Part shown: positions 37,264 to 50,175 of the stretch, piece after piece
Layout of the letters: every line of letters starts with the position of its first letter
Numbering within the stretch: position 1 is the stretch's first letter
Source: Gonapodya prolifera JEL478
Lineage: Eukaryota; Monoblepharomycota; Monoblepharidomycetes; Monoblepharidales; Gonapodyaceae
Assembly (NCBI GenBank): GCA_001574975.1
Contig: KQ965736.1
Location: 538,910 to 602,909, forward strand
Direction of reading: 5' to 3'
DNA: 64,000 nucleotides
The notes under the pieces: generated by a model
Databases searched by the model: none
What the model was told of the DNA's origin: nothing
What the model saw: only the letters and a program-made list of their open reading frames with translations
Made by a program: the position numbers and the translations under genes

Positions 37264-40200
37264 ATGGATTCTCGTTGGTGCGAACAGGTGAGCCTAGTTT
37301 GACGGCATTGAATGGCTGCATGCCTCATTGATTCTCAAAACTGAAAATGCACCGGATACGACGATGCACCGACAACATCAATCTACGGACTGGAAAATGA
37401 ATTCTGCGGAAATCGTCTAGACTCGTCCAAGTTTCCTGCTCCGAAGCAACCGTTACCATCGCCAGCTTCTCTCCGGGAACGGGGCAGAGCCAGGGAATGG
37501 TCAATAAAAACGGAGGCGTCGGAGCAAATTATTGGCAGTGAAACACAGACTCCGGTCGTGGACGTCCAGAGTGCCTCGCTCATCGCCGACTTACCGGAGG
37601 TGCCCCCCCTTCCGACCTCACCACCAATCATTGGCGATCCGTCTCGAGATGAAATGAATGACAGGGCACCCTATCCCAGAGACCCTGTGATTGTATCCCG
37701 ACAGCCCTCTTTCAGAGGACGAAGAACCTCTGCAAACGAATTGGGTGGATCACCTCCCCATCCTCCGAAAGAACCGTGGATGACTGTTGCTCCTCGTGCC
37801 CCTTCTGGCGACGCTCCTCTAGGACGGAAAGTCTTTTCACGCCGAACTGTTTCAACATCGCGACCCAGTTCCCCCGTTCTTCCCGTCGGGCCTCCGTCCA
37901 CGCCACCAGCCTTCTCGTCTCCCACCCAAGATATTTTGTCTCCGACCCTGCTGATATCGCCAGAACAATCTCCCGTGTCAACGTCAGACATCATCAACGT
38001 ATATGCAGAGATGATGTCACCAGACCAATCAGCTCAACCAAACTTGCCGCCACCCTCACCTGAAAACCTGGTCGCCTCACCTAAAGAAGAGCCTCTGCTT
38101 GTAGTAGCGCCTCCATCGCCACAAGAGCCGCCTTCCCCCGCCATCATCGTCACTGAGCTGCAGAGTGTTATCACCAGCGTCCCGCCAACTCCCTCCATCC
38201 TACCCTCTGACCCAACTCCCGAAGTACCACAGCCAACAACATCCGAAGATCAAGTTGAGCGAGGCCCACCTTCGAGTGAAAGCCTTGTCATAGCAGACTC
38301 GGGTAACAACGCACATCCCCAGCCAACGGAGCCACCCCACCCCATGGAAATGGCCGCCGGCCATGCCATGAAATTCGCACGCAGCCGTCGGAGTAGCATT
38401 CAGGGCGTTACCACTGTCTCCCCGAAACCCCACAGTGCGGGTACGAAACTGGGGAAGATCATGAGCATCGCAGGAACTCTTCGCAGCCGCCTGGGTGGAT
38501 CCAAAGCCGCCTTGTCCAGCGCCCGATTCGAGTCTTCCAATGCTTTTGCCATCAGTGTCACGCAACAGCCTCTCAAGGATGTGTCGCGTGGGTCCTCTAC
38601 TGGTGAAATCAATGATGCCAGCAAGATGGGCGGTGGTGCCCCGGGTCGGTCCGGTTCCGCAGCACAGCTAGGCCCCGTCACGGGGGCCGCTATCAGGCCG
38701 CAGATTGGTACAATTAAGCGGCCACTGTCAATTATGATGGCGATGAGCCAAAGCGTTGGAAATATGGTGGGAGGGAGTGGAATGCTGGAGAGTCGCACGA
38801 GCTTGCCTGACTCTTTGGATGACAATAGCGATGACGACAAAGACGGTGAGTTGGGCTTTTACATGGGTTGAAACAAAGTATGAACATTTCGTGCTTGGTT
38901 TTGTTCCGCGGAACGTAGAACAAACCCTGGCATCCCGAGCTGAGCTTCAAGCGTGGCTGGACACACACCTCGCCGACAATGCTCTTCGAATTGATTTGGC
39001 GACGGTCACCGAAGCCACACTCCCTCGAAGGCTCAATGTGACAACCATTTTTGGCTCTCACGAGGAAGACGTGTCAAAACTCCTCCAGACTGCCCGATGG
39101 CGAACGCAGGGTGCCATCCCCGGGACGTCCGTCATCCCAAAGGCGTCCTCTAGTCCACAAGAAGACGATGGGCTTGGTGATGGTGCCGAACCACCGAGTG
39201 ATGACCCGTATGAGTGCATGGAGTGGGTTGCACGGTGCTACGAAAAACGCAAGTGCTCGAGTTTGTGGGACTCTAAGAAGGATGCAGAGTCTAACGCAGC
39301 AGCTGTGACCACGAAAAAGTGTAGGTTGACGGTTGAATACTTGATGTCAGTTGAAATGTGACATAACTTCCCTTGCAAGTGCTTTCAAGCTCAAAGATCC
39401 GATCAGCAAAACGTGTTTTGGACATTTTTGAAGGTGGGCAGCCCGTGTGATGACTCAATGAGGACGGGATATACCTCACTTTGTTGTTCAGATGGTCCAA
39501 ATGTGAGGCTGCCTGGTATTACTTACGATTCCTCCACGGATGAAGAGACTGCGCCAACTGCCCAAGCCGCAACGGTGCAAGGGTTGATAGATATGGCTAT
39601 TTTTCCCACGTTCCAAGGTCAGTGCTTCAATCAAATGTTGTCCACCGCGTATATAATGATGTGCAATAGTAGATCAGTCCTACGCTGACACACTCGTAAC
39701 AACATACTATTTGACGACAACCCCGCTCACCTTTCTTCTGCATCTTATTTCGTGGTATGCTGTTTCTCCTCCAACTGATCCCTCTCGTATCGCCTTCTAC
39801 GATGCTGTGCGTCGACCAGTGCAGAATAGAGCCGTAGCCGTCATCCTCCGATGGATCGAACTCCGGTTTCTGGACTTCCACCTCGACAAGCAGCTGCTAG
39901 ATGTGCTCGTCAAATGGACCGACATGCTGGAAAAGGAGGAGATTTACGTATACCCCGGTTGTTCAAACATACCTCCCATGATGTTGATGGCTGACGGACA
40001 ACGCGTCGTCCAATGTATTCGAGAACAACGTCTCAAGTTCTTTGCCTCAGCTTATAAGGCTGGCGCTGTCCCACCGTCTGCAGTGGGAAAGGACGCTGTT
40101 ATCGTGTCAGAGCTGGGAGCCGTTGGTGATGTAGTTATCGACGCAAAGGAGCGCAAAGGGAACACGTTGTTGAGGGCGTTTGCATCAAGGAAGAGCTTAC

Positions 40201-41516
40201 ACGACAATGTATCTCGCACAGACCTCCGACCACCCGGCCCTGCGGGCCCGACAAGCCAGCCGTGGGCAGTCACCCTGCCGGTGATTCAACTTGCGGAGAT
40301 GATTACTGGGATAGAGCATAGCTTTTTTGCTGCTGTTCGACCAACTACATTGGTGACGCTCACGATCGGGTTGAATCGAGCGAAGTTTGAGGGTATTGGA
40401 AAGCCTTTGTGCGAGTATCTGATGTGGCAGAGGCTGGTGCGTTCATTTTCGTATTTTGAGTGTATATGAGGTACTAACTCTCTTGGCCCTAGCTTTCTTC
40501 GTACACTTCAACGTGTGTTGTGCAATCCGAGAACATTAAACGTCGCGCTTTCACCATCAAGAGGTTCATCAAGGCTGCTTGGATCTGCCTTTTGCAGAAC
40601 AACTTCGGGTCCGCGATGACAATTCTTCTCGGACTTCGCCGATCGGCTGTTGTGAAGTTCGTTGACGCTTGGAAACTGGTGCCCACAGTGTGGATTGCCA
40701 GGCTTAAAGAGATGGAGACCGCGACAAATTCGGATGATTGTTGGAAAGGATACTTCCAGCGAATGCACGAGGGTGTTTATCCAGGAGTTCCATTCCTACG
40801 TGAGTGTTTGTGTTCTTGGGGCAGATGCCAAACTTATTCAGCATGGTCATTTTTGTCCCCAAGCCGCCCACGCGCAGAAAATCTGCCAGATCATCTCTCA
40901 AACACCAACCTCCAGTTCCTCAGACTCAAACCCTCACTTGGGAGAGGGAGCTCAAGAAAGCGTGGCATCATCATTGGATCGACCGGATCCTGCACCACGT
41001 CCGCTCGCTGAGGACACGACGTTTAACATTCCAAATCTCACCACTATTGCCGCGCTTCTAACCCACACACAGCTTCTTGCCGAGCACAAATACGTTTTTA
41101 AGTCGTCGGGAGGGACACAAGACCCGGCAGAACTATTGCGTCACATCCAGTCCCTCCGATTATTAGAGGGTCCTGCCCTCGAAGAGTGTGCATCAAAAGC
41201 AGTTGAAGCAGACTTATTACAACTTCGAAAACAGGGAACAGTCTCAAAACTTGCTAATCGAATATCGCGGATGGGGACTGTTGGGGGAAGCTCCATAGCG
41301 AACCTCGAGATTCAAAAGACGAGTATGATGTCCGTAGTTCCAAAGAGAACCGGAAGCAGTACCCGTATCAACGTGCGGTCACTCCCTTGGGGAAAAAGTG
41401 GGAGTGTAGCAGCGGTGGGACCTTTGAGCAACAGGGGGAGCACGGTGACTCTCCAAGATGCAGGTACAACGAAGAAGAGGAGCAAAAAGACGGACAATGT
41501 TACCCTAAATGGTTAA
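37264..41516 (+). CDS. Ras guanine-nucleotide exchange factor (Cdc25-type)
   Basis: The first ~500 residues are Pro/Ser-rich and disordered (37430-38850), with SRQPSFRGRRTS and RSRRSSIQG stretches that look like kinase sites. A REM/RasGEF-N domain follows (TVQGLIDMAIFPTF, YADTLVTTYYLTTTPLTFLL), then the catalytic RasGEF domain. The latter shows VIQLAEMITGIEHSFFAAV, ENIKRRAFTIKRFIKAAWIC, LQNNFGSAMTILLGLRRSAV, ERELKKAWHHHW and FNIPNLTTIAALLTHTQLL. The C-terminus is basic, ending TDNVTLNG. The 5' end is uncertain: the ATG at 37264 (MDSRWCEQ) splices in phase to FPAPKQPLP near 37430, but another first exon is possible. The product would load GTP on Ras-type GTPases at membranes. Confidence 0.85.
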
Positions 41517-41765
41517 GTGGCGGTGGATTTCCACAAGCAATTGGACGAGCAATGGCATTTATATGTAAATATTCATCATATTTGAAAATTGAAGCAATTA
41601 CGGACGGTCACTTTGACAAATAGCATTTGAAATTTTTTTTGCTATTTAATCGCCACTGGATTAATTGGAGATCCAACCGCGCCAGTTATTGGAAGGGGTG
41701 TTGCTGCTAGCACTTTACAGTAAAACCCGGTCAGATTTCTCTTTCGATGACATGACGTGAGAAGC

Positions 41766-42569
41766 TTATGAAGTCACATTTGCAAACGAATCATCAGCAT
41801 GTACGGAAGCAAAAAACGTACTGCATCGTTTGAGATGAACTCTGGCTTTTAACTTCCACTCGTTTGAAGTCATTGAGTTCCTTGGTTGGGACGGATGAAA
41901 TTTAGAGCTGCCTTCATTCGGCAAATTTTGGCCCGTGATTTTCATCCAACACTGCTTTACGCTCCCGCCCGTCTCCGATGCGGTCCACACGGTCAATTCA
42001 ACCTCCCATCCCGCTTCGGGTCCTTCTCGCGCCGGCTCTCCACTCAATACCCCTCCATCCTTACCAATCGCAACCCATTTTGCACTTCCCACAAACCACA
42101 AGGGCAGCGACACGGGCTTCTCAAACACCTCGACCGAAGACCTCAACGTTTCTTGGTTTGGCCCATGGATCGTGTCTGGAAAGGAGATATTCCTCCTCCA
42201 AGCACAACCAATCTCATGCGTCGGCGCTTGTTGGGCCTGGCGTGGGGAATGTCTGGACGGAAGAGCAGGTGGCGGCGTTTGTAACGGAGAAAGAAGCGTT
42301 GTGTGGAGAAGTGCGTTTGAGGAGTTGGGCAAAGAGGTGGGTGTGGACACAAGTTGGGTGGCTGGTGATGGAATATGAGGGTCGGGCGTCGTTTTTTGGT
42401 CGTTGGAACGGCCGCTTTGGAAAGCGGGAATGTCATTGGGGCTGGAGATGCCACATGACTCAGACAGATGTGGAGTTGGTGCTACAAGAATGAGCAACGT
42501 TGCCTTCGAAACAGAGGGATGATGAAAAGCACAGAATGGAGCGAAAGATTTTCCTTCGGGCGTGGACAC
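41766..42569 (-). CDS. Doubtful hypothetical ORF
   Basis: An open frame of 267 codons without an in-frame ATG near its start; a stop lies immediately upstream at 42573-42575, so it would need a spliced first exon. The central part is Pro/Ser-rich. The last 110 codons read like a folded protein (LWFVGSAKWVAIGKDGG, GWEVELTVWTAS, QCWMKITGQ). Three overlapping + strand frames (41886-42493) cover the same DNA. I cannot decide between strands, and no family is recognised. Confidence 0.3.
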   Translation of the reverse strand: MSTPEGKSFAPFCAFHHPSVSKATLLILVAPTPHLSESCGISSPNDIPAFQSGRSNDQKTTPDPHIPSPATQLVSTPTSLPNSSNALLHTTLLSPLQTPPPALPSRHSPRQAQQAPTHEIGCAWRRNISFPDTIHGPNQETLRSSVEVFEKPVSLPLWFVGSAKWVAIGKDGGVLSGEPAREGPEAGWEVELTVWTASETGGSVKQCWMKITGQNLPNEGSSKFHPSQPRNSMTSNEWKLKARVHLKRCSTFFASVHADDSFANVTS

Positions 42570-42582
42570 CTTTTATGGTGCG

Positions 42583-44238
42583 ATGAACTTCTCCTTACGG
42601 CACTGTTGTCGTGAAGTCAAAGGACACCAACTATGGACACATTCCGTCGACTCACTGCCACTTAAACCCACACCCCGACCGCACGCCTTACCTCACCTCT
42701 CTCTTCACCTCCACTCTTTGACTTCCCGCAGCGACCCCCTATCCATTCCCTCGGCGTCATCACTTCCACACCCCTTGACTTTCGTCTCAACTAACACCCT
42801 CGCCGCCAACGACCCCACCGAGGACAACTACTCCATCGTCGCCTACCCCGCCACGTCGTCACGCGATGGGGGCGAGGGCGCTCCGCACGGTCCTCCTTTG
42901 GTTATCCTCACTGTCGCCGACGGGCACGGCGGTGGAGAGGTTGCGCGCATCGTCGCCGCGCATCTACCGAGATACGTCGCGCGGCATGTGCGCCCTCTGT
43001 TGGACGGGATGTGGCATCCAGAGGTGGATTTGTTGGACGTGGACGACGTGGGCAGGGCGTTAAAGAGCGCGGCGAGAGTGCTCGATGCGGATATTTTGAG
43101 TGGACGGTTAGAGGAGGTGGACAGGCCCGAGGTGGCGAGGCAGGGTGCGTGTGCGGTGTGGGCGGTTGTACGGGGGGATCAAGTGTGGGTGGGGAACGTG
43201 GGGGATTGTGGTGCAGTGGTGGGAGTCCTGAAGGCGGCGGCGGAATCGGAATTGGACGCGACACAAGAATCCGGAAAACAAGATACAGGGAAAAGAAATG
43301 CATCCGACGATGTGACCGCGATGAAGCAAGCCCGCTCAAAACCCACGGACGTGTTCGATGCCATTCCACTGACGTCGCCGCACACACTTGAGAGCCCTGA
43401 CGAACTTCGCCGTCTGGTACAGAATCGACCACCGTCGATATGGCCTCTGCTCACGCGTGGAGGCCGTGTTGCGGGTGTGCTCGTACCAACTAGGGCGTTT
43501 GGCGACGCGGGGCTCAAGTGGGGAGTTGAGACGGGGCGGATGGTGGGAGGCGTGGACGGAGCGTGGTGGCAAGCGGCGGAAGGGCCCGAAGAGGAGAGGG
43601 CTGTAGGGCCGCCTTATGTGGGGGCGGAGGCGGAGGTGGTGTACTATGGGCCCAAGGTCCAGGTCCACGAGAATGCTGCGGACGCTGATGGTGGAGAAAG
43701 TAGTGGGCGTGAGAATGACGTCGGCGAGGCAGTCCCACATGTGCTTGTGCTTGCGAGCGATGGTGTCTGGGACGAGATGAGCGGTGCGGAGAGCTTGCGG
43801 ACAGTTTCTTCGGTGGTCATGGAATCACCCGCTGGAACTCATGTGATGCGGAACCCGTCGAGCGCGTTGGTGCACAGGAGTCTCGGGGCCACCCACCTGG
43901 CGCGAGTCGCTGTTGCGACGCACCCGTATCCCCGCAGCGTCCGGGATGATGCGACTGCCATTGTTGCAGGGATGCTAGTGCGCCGGGGGAGTGTTGCCTG
44001 GGGAGTTGGAGAAAGTGACGGCGAGATGAAAGACGGAGCGCGAGCACAGCGAGGACTGTCGACAGGTGATCACAGTGAGAGCGTGGGGGCGAATTTCGGC
44101 GTTGGATCCATGTGGGGTCTGTGCGATGTGGGCAGCGAAGAGTCCGCGACTGGGCCAGAACGGTTGGCGCAGTGGGTGGCGCAGAAGAAGCGAAGGATGC
44201 GGAGCGACCCACGACGACAGTGGGGGGACAGGGGGTGA
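42583..44238 (+). CDS. PP2C/PPM phosphatase, pyruvate dehydrogenase phosphatase-like
   Basis: A single-exon gene of about 551 codons, GC-rich and unlike its intron-rich neighbours. PPM motifs occur in order: DPTEDNYSIV, TVADGHGGGEVA (metal ligands), GACAVWAVVRGDQVWVGNVG, GDCGAVVGV, PTRAFGDAGLKWG, LVLASDGVWDEM and RDDATAIVAG. The ARAFGDxxxKW pattern and overall layout resemble the mitochondrial pyruvate dehydrogenase phosphatase branch. The position that is usually Arg in GDSRAV/GDCRAV is Gly here. The ATG at 42583 gives MNFSLRHCCREVKG, a basic N-terminus compatible with mitochondrial import. Insertions near 43240-43330 and 43640-43720 are low complexity. The C-terminus is Arg-rich. Confidence 0.85.
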   Translation: MNFSLRHCCREVKGHQLWTHSVDSLPLKPTPRPHALPHLSLHLHSLTSRSDPLSIPSASSLPHPLTFVSTNTLAANDPTEDNYSIVAYPATSSRDGGEGAPHGPPLVILTVADGHGGGEVARIVAAHLPRYVARHVRPLLDGMWHPEVDLLDVDDVGRALKSAARVLDADILSGRLEEVDRPEVARQGACAVWAVVRGDQVWVGNVGDCGAVVGVLKAAAESELDATQESGKQDTGKRNASDDVTAMKQARSKPTDVFDAIPLTSPHTLESPDELRRLVQNRPPSIWPLLTRGGRVAGVLVPTRAFGDAGLKWGVETGRMVGGVDGAWWQAAEGPEEERAVGPPYVGAEAEVVYYGPKVQVHENAADADGGESSGRENDVGEAVPHVLVLASDGVWDEMSGAESLRTVSSVVMESPAGTHVMRNPSSALVHRSLGATHLARVAVATHPYPRSVRDDATAIVAGMLVRRGSVAWGVGESDGEMKDGARAQRGLSTGDHSESVGANFGVGSMWGLCDVGSEESATGPERLAQWVAQKKRRMRSDPRRQWGDRG

Positions 44239-44630
44239 GCATGTGTGGACTCTTGCGGCTGCCCCTTGACGTGGGTATTTATGCTGTGCTCCCTATGCCC
44301 TCCCATCTGGTATAATGTAACTGTACATAATCATGGCCTGCCATATTTGCGTAGGTGACTCAATCTGCCGTCCAGGTGTCGGGTGGAAGAGTGCTGTGGC
44401 CACGCTGCTGTGGCCGTTCAGTTTCGGACCGACTCGCCGCGTTTTCAACACAACAAACGTCTGCAGCGTGAAGCCATCCAATCGCTGCCTTGACTTGACC
44501 GTGCTGGTTTCGGAGTCTCTTGCATTACATCACAAAGGCGATCTTCGGTGTCTCTCACAAGCAGCACCAAATGCCTCCGATCCACTCTCATGGATGTGTC
44601 TGCGAGGCGGCAGGCGGTCTCTTACCAGGT
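44239..44630. other. Intergenic region
   Basis: This lies between the PP2C stop and the amidohydrolase start. A frame open from about 44520 leads into the amidohydrolase, with other in-frame ATGs upstream of 44631, so part of it may be 5' untranslated or coding. Nothing else is recognised. Confidence 0.4.
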
Positions 44631-47211
44631 ATGGCATCCAAAGTATGCGTCTTTTGTGATTCTCAAAACCGCATCTTGAATCTCGTGTGGATTTTAGACT
44701 CGGCATTCAAGGATTTCGCCAAATATGTCGACCGCCCACCGACCCTCCGACTGCGAGGTGGTGCCAAAACACGGGAACCAGACGCGACAAAGGTCAAGAC
44801 GATCGTCAGAGGGGCCCGGATTTGGACCGCGGATGCGACGAATCCAAGAGCCGACGCAATCGCCATTTCTGAGACTGGCAGGATTCTGGCAGTCGGGAGT
44901 GAAGGTGGGCTTCAGCACGTTGGAATTAAACACTTTTTTGATGTCATCGCTTGTTGTATCTCTTGTGGCAGCCTCTGTCAAGGCCGTCCCCAATGCCGAT
45001 GAAGCACAAGTGGTGGATCTCACTGGGAGAACCATTCTCCCAGGTTTTGTCGAGCCGCACATGGTACGTCGCTCATTGCGTTCACTTGTTTCATGTTGAA
45101 CTGAAATGTGATTCTCTCTCACTTCATGGTAGCACCCAACGTTCGGAGCCGTGGTCTTGAACCAGTTCTTGGACGTATACGTACGTAGAGGGAGGACGAG
45201 GTGTCTCACGTCGTTCTCGCTTCTAGTTGTGTAAACGACACTTTCTCTCAAGCCTTTCACTGTGAAGAACGTTGAGGACGTGCTGGACCGCCTGCGAGCG
45301 AAATGCGAAGAGATGGATCAAGCAGGGCGACCAAACTCTGATTGGTAAGGCAGCACTCAACTTTTCTCGTACAGTTTTGACTGAATCCGCATCCGCTTCA
45401 GGGTGTGGGCGTTCGGCTACGACCAAGCGCTCACGCCTCCCTGCCGCCCTCTCTTGGTCGAAGATTTGGACTCAATCAGCTCAACGCGACCCATTTTCAT
45501 CATCAGCAACACCGGTGAGTCTCAATTCGCGACCCCACCTGTGGCTCTCTTAAAGAACATTTCGCCTCACCTTGGCCGTACCCAGTCCACACGGGCTACG
45601 CAAACTCCGCCGCCTTTGCCGCCGCGTCTGTGACCCACACGACGCCGAGCGTCCCCGGCGGCGGCGAATTCCTCAAGACGGCCTCGGGCTCGCTTTCCGG
45701 GGTCGTCGTGGAATCGGCGCTGGGTGTCTTCACCGCGCACCAGCCCAAACTCGGCCCCGAGGAGTACTCGCAGGCGCTCCTTGAGTTTTTGAGGAGGGCC
45801 AGCAGGAAGGGCGTCACGACGGTGGTGGACGCGGCGCTTCGGCTGGACGAGCCCAGTGATGACGATGCGTTGGGGGGCATGGTTGGGGTGAGAATGTCGC
45901 TCGTTTGGCGAAGGGTCGATCAGAACAAAGTGCTGAACTGCTCGTCGCGTAGGCCTACCTCCACCTCGCCAGTGCTGACCTTCTTCCCACGCGCGTTTCG
46001 CTGTCGCCCACGTCGCCGTACCTCACCCAAGCGACCGCCCTCGCGCGCAAAATTGGGCGTCAGAGGGCGCCTGGAGACGTTGTGTATCTCACGGAGAGCT
46101 CCGACATGGTGTCCATCCACGCCATCAAATTCGTCCTCGACGGAACGAATCAAACGATGACGGCAGCCCAGACCCAGCCTTACTTGAATGGGGACGGTGG
46201 GAATAAGGGCGATATGAACTACCCTAACACAGAAAAGTTGTTAGAGACTGTAAAGAAGGTCAAGGATGTGGGCTTCTGTGAGTACTTTTGGGTGTCTGGC
46301 GCAACTATACAATCAAGGTGAACGCTTCCTCAAACACAGCGGCAATGTTCCACGCAAACGGCGATGGTGCATTGGATCAAGCCATTGAAGTTTACGACAA
46401 GGTATCAGTTCCTTTGCCATTTCGCTTTCATCACATTACACAACTGTATGCTTTGGACGCACAGATTTTTGGCAAACCTGCGCCAGAAGATTTGTTTTCC
46501 GGTAAAGGCTTCCGAGGCCGTATCGAGCACTGTACCATCACACGGGAAGAACAGGTGCGAACCCTTATTACTGAGCACAAAGCCCAAACCAACATACGCC
46601 CTCCCCCTCCCGAAACAGATACCACGCCTCAAGGAACTCAACGTCATCCCGTCGTTCCTCATGCAGCATTTACTTTATTGGGGTTCGCGATACAGAGACG
46701 TCAGCTTGGGTCCTGCGAGAGCCGCGAGGATGGACCCCGCGGGTGACTGCGTGAAGCACGGTATGCCGTGGAGTATGCATTGCGGTAAGTGATTGTACAA
46801 ACCTTTTGGCTGTAACGTCGTCAATGTGAACCACATTTCTCACCACAGACATGCCCGTGACACCTGTGCAACCTCTTCAGTACGTCACCACCGCCGTCAC
46901 GCGGACCAACTATTACGACGGCAAAATCATTGGTTCTGAGCAATGTGTGTCGGTTGAAGAGGCGCTCAAATCCATCACAATCCATGCGGCGATACAGTCG
47001 GGATTCGGAGACGTGTGCGGCAGCTTGAGCGTGGGCAAGAGTGCAGACCTTGTGGTCCTGGATGAGAGTCCGCTGGATGTTGAGCCCAGCAAGATTAAGG
47101 TGAATCATCTTGTCGGTGTGCTTTGGGACAAGTGCTAACAAGAGGTTTCCATAGGACATTATCATTGAGGAGACGTGGATTGCTGGAAAGAGAATGATGC
47201 ATTTAATGTAA
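44631..47211 (+). CDS. Metal-dependent amidohydrolase (amidohydrolase 3, YtcJ-like)
   Basis: A TIM-barrel hydrolase with several exons. After an N-terminal segment (MASKVCVFCD) comes the beta-sandwich start VRGARIWTADATNPRADAIA, then VVDLTGRTILPGFVEPHM/HP. The metal-binding HxH is split by the intron at about 45064-45132. Further motifs are WVWAFGYDQALTPP, HTGYANSAAFAAAS, GVTTVVDAALRLDE, SIHAIKFVLDGT, AMFHANGDGALDQA, RGRIEHC and the late Asp region PWSMHCDMPVTP. The C-terminal KSADLVVLDESPL returns to the sandwich, and it ends MMHLM. The family acts on formamides or similar C-N bonds, but the substrate is not predictable. An alternative start upstream within the same frame is possible. Confidence 0.85.
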
Positions 47212-47267
47212 ATAAGCTAAAGGCAAATGGCGAGGACTCATGCCCTCATTATTGTTCCAGTTTTTGA

Positions 47268-48806
<1,539 letters not shown>

Positions 48807-49018
48807 GTTGCTCTGTGGGCTGGTTTGTGTCTCTGGGAGATGTGTAGAGTGGATATGGCAAAATTTTGGGCAGGCGCAACGATCTGTTTGGACTTCGTAC
48901 ATAATAATTACGTGATAACCAACTGTGACGTCATTGTCAGCACATCCCCCAGCGCCTACCCCAGCCTCGGTCAGTGCTTCCGCACTTGGGCGACGAGCTC
49001 GCTGCGCTCCTGCACCGA

Positions 49019-49955
49019 CTACAACTTCCCTCTCCACCTCGACGGAGGAGGGTTGTACCCAAGTACGCGTCTGGCCTTTTCGATGGAGAGCAGCGTTTCG
49101 TGCTCTCCCGTGCCTGGTCTGAGCTTGACGCCCGGCAGGGACTTGACGAGGACCGAGTTGGGAGTGCGCATGACGGTGTCGGCATTTGCGACAATGAAGA
49201 CGTGGGCGCCCTTGAGGGGCTTTTCAAGAGAAAGGAGAACGGCTTGTGCAGCGTCTTTGTCGGCTATATAACCCCACAGATTCCAGTTTCTGGCTCTTGG
49301 GTTGGCCTGAAAAGCTTCAAAGTCCTTGTAGTCCTTCTCGAGCATGACGTTTGAGAACCTCAATCCGACGATTTTGAGGTCTTTGTCCCAGCGTGCGAAC
49401 TGCTCCGCCATCTTCTCGCCGAGGTATTTGGACAGCGAGTAGGCGCTTTGAGGAAGGTTCACGGACTCGTCGATAGGCAAGATGGGCTGCAGCGTCTCGG
49501 GGGAGTTCATCATGACTCCAAGGACAGTTTCGGACGAGGCCCATACAATGTTTCGGATGCCGAGGACCCGGCAGGCTTCGAAGACGTTGTAGGTGGCGGT
49601 GAAGTTGTTGTGGAACACGACCGAGTTTGGAACCAGTCCCGGAGCGGGAATTCCAGCTGTCGGAATCAATGTTTTTGATTTTTGGAAGTAATTGCTGTCA
49701 CACATCCGCATAACACTCACCGAGATGGACGACGGCATCGACAGGTTTCTCTACCCACATATCAACGGAGCTCAGCGCTTGTATTGTCTGGCCGTAGTCT
49801 GAAAAGTCTGTCTTGATGAATCGGGCTCTGGCACTACCCAATCCCGGAGTCGGTGGAGTGAGGTCCAGGTTTACGACATGGTGACCCTTTGACAGCAGGA
49901 GCGAGCACACCGCACATCCAATTTTGCCAGAGCCTCCGGTCACTGCAACGCGCAT
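49019..49955 (-). CDS. NAD(P)-dependent epimerase/dehydratase-type SDR
   Basis: This is an extended short-chain dehydrogenase. It opens with the Rossmann strand and dinucleotide loop MRVAVTGGSGKIGCAV, then HHVVNLDLTPP and KPVDAVVHLGE. After an intron near 49658-49719 it continues VFHNNFTATYNVFEACRVLG, IRNIVWASSETVLG, the catalytic SAYSLSKYLGEKMAEQF (YxxxK), GLRFSNVM and LWGYIADKDAAQAV. It ends PPSRWRGKL. Members reduce or epimerise nucleotide sugars and related substrates; this one is most like bacterial and fungal NAD-dependent epimerase/dehydratase proteins of unknown substrate. Two exons. Confidence 0.88.
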
Positions 49956-50175
49956 CGCGACTGTGTTGGTGCAGAGAGTCTAGAGGGGGCGACGGGTCTT
50001 GAATTGACTCGGTGAAACCTTGTTTCTGCACCGGGATCGCGGCTCTGTATTCGGGACGGCTAAAGTCTCTGCCATTTTCTTGTTTCCGTTTTCTTGTTTC
50101 TCTTGTTTCTCTAAATCAAATGGTGCTATAGTTCTAAAGTAATTGTCTCAGTGCATATATATAGTCAGGGCCGAC
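49956..50175. other. Intergenic region with TA-rich tract
   Basis: This lies upstream of the SDR and downstream of the MFS gene, both on the - strand. It contains CTTGTTTC repeats near 50076-50112 and a TATATATA run near 50155-50162, which could be promoter elements of the SDR. Evidence is by eye only. Confidence 0.35.

Noticed and set aside
37671-38565. Antisense frames opposite the RasGEF N-terminal exon
   Set aside because: They mirror the Pro/Ser-rich sense exon and have no independent resemblance.
42908-43740. Long antisense open frames inside the PP2C-like gene
   Set aside because: GC-rich coding DNA commonly leaves antisense frames open; the sense frame carries all PPM motifs.
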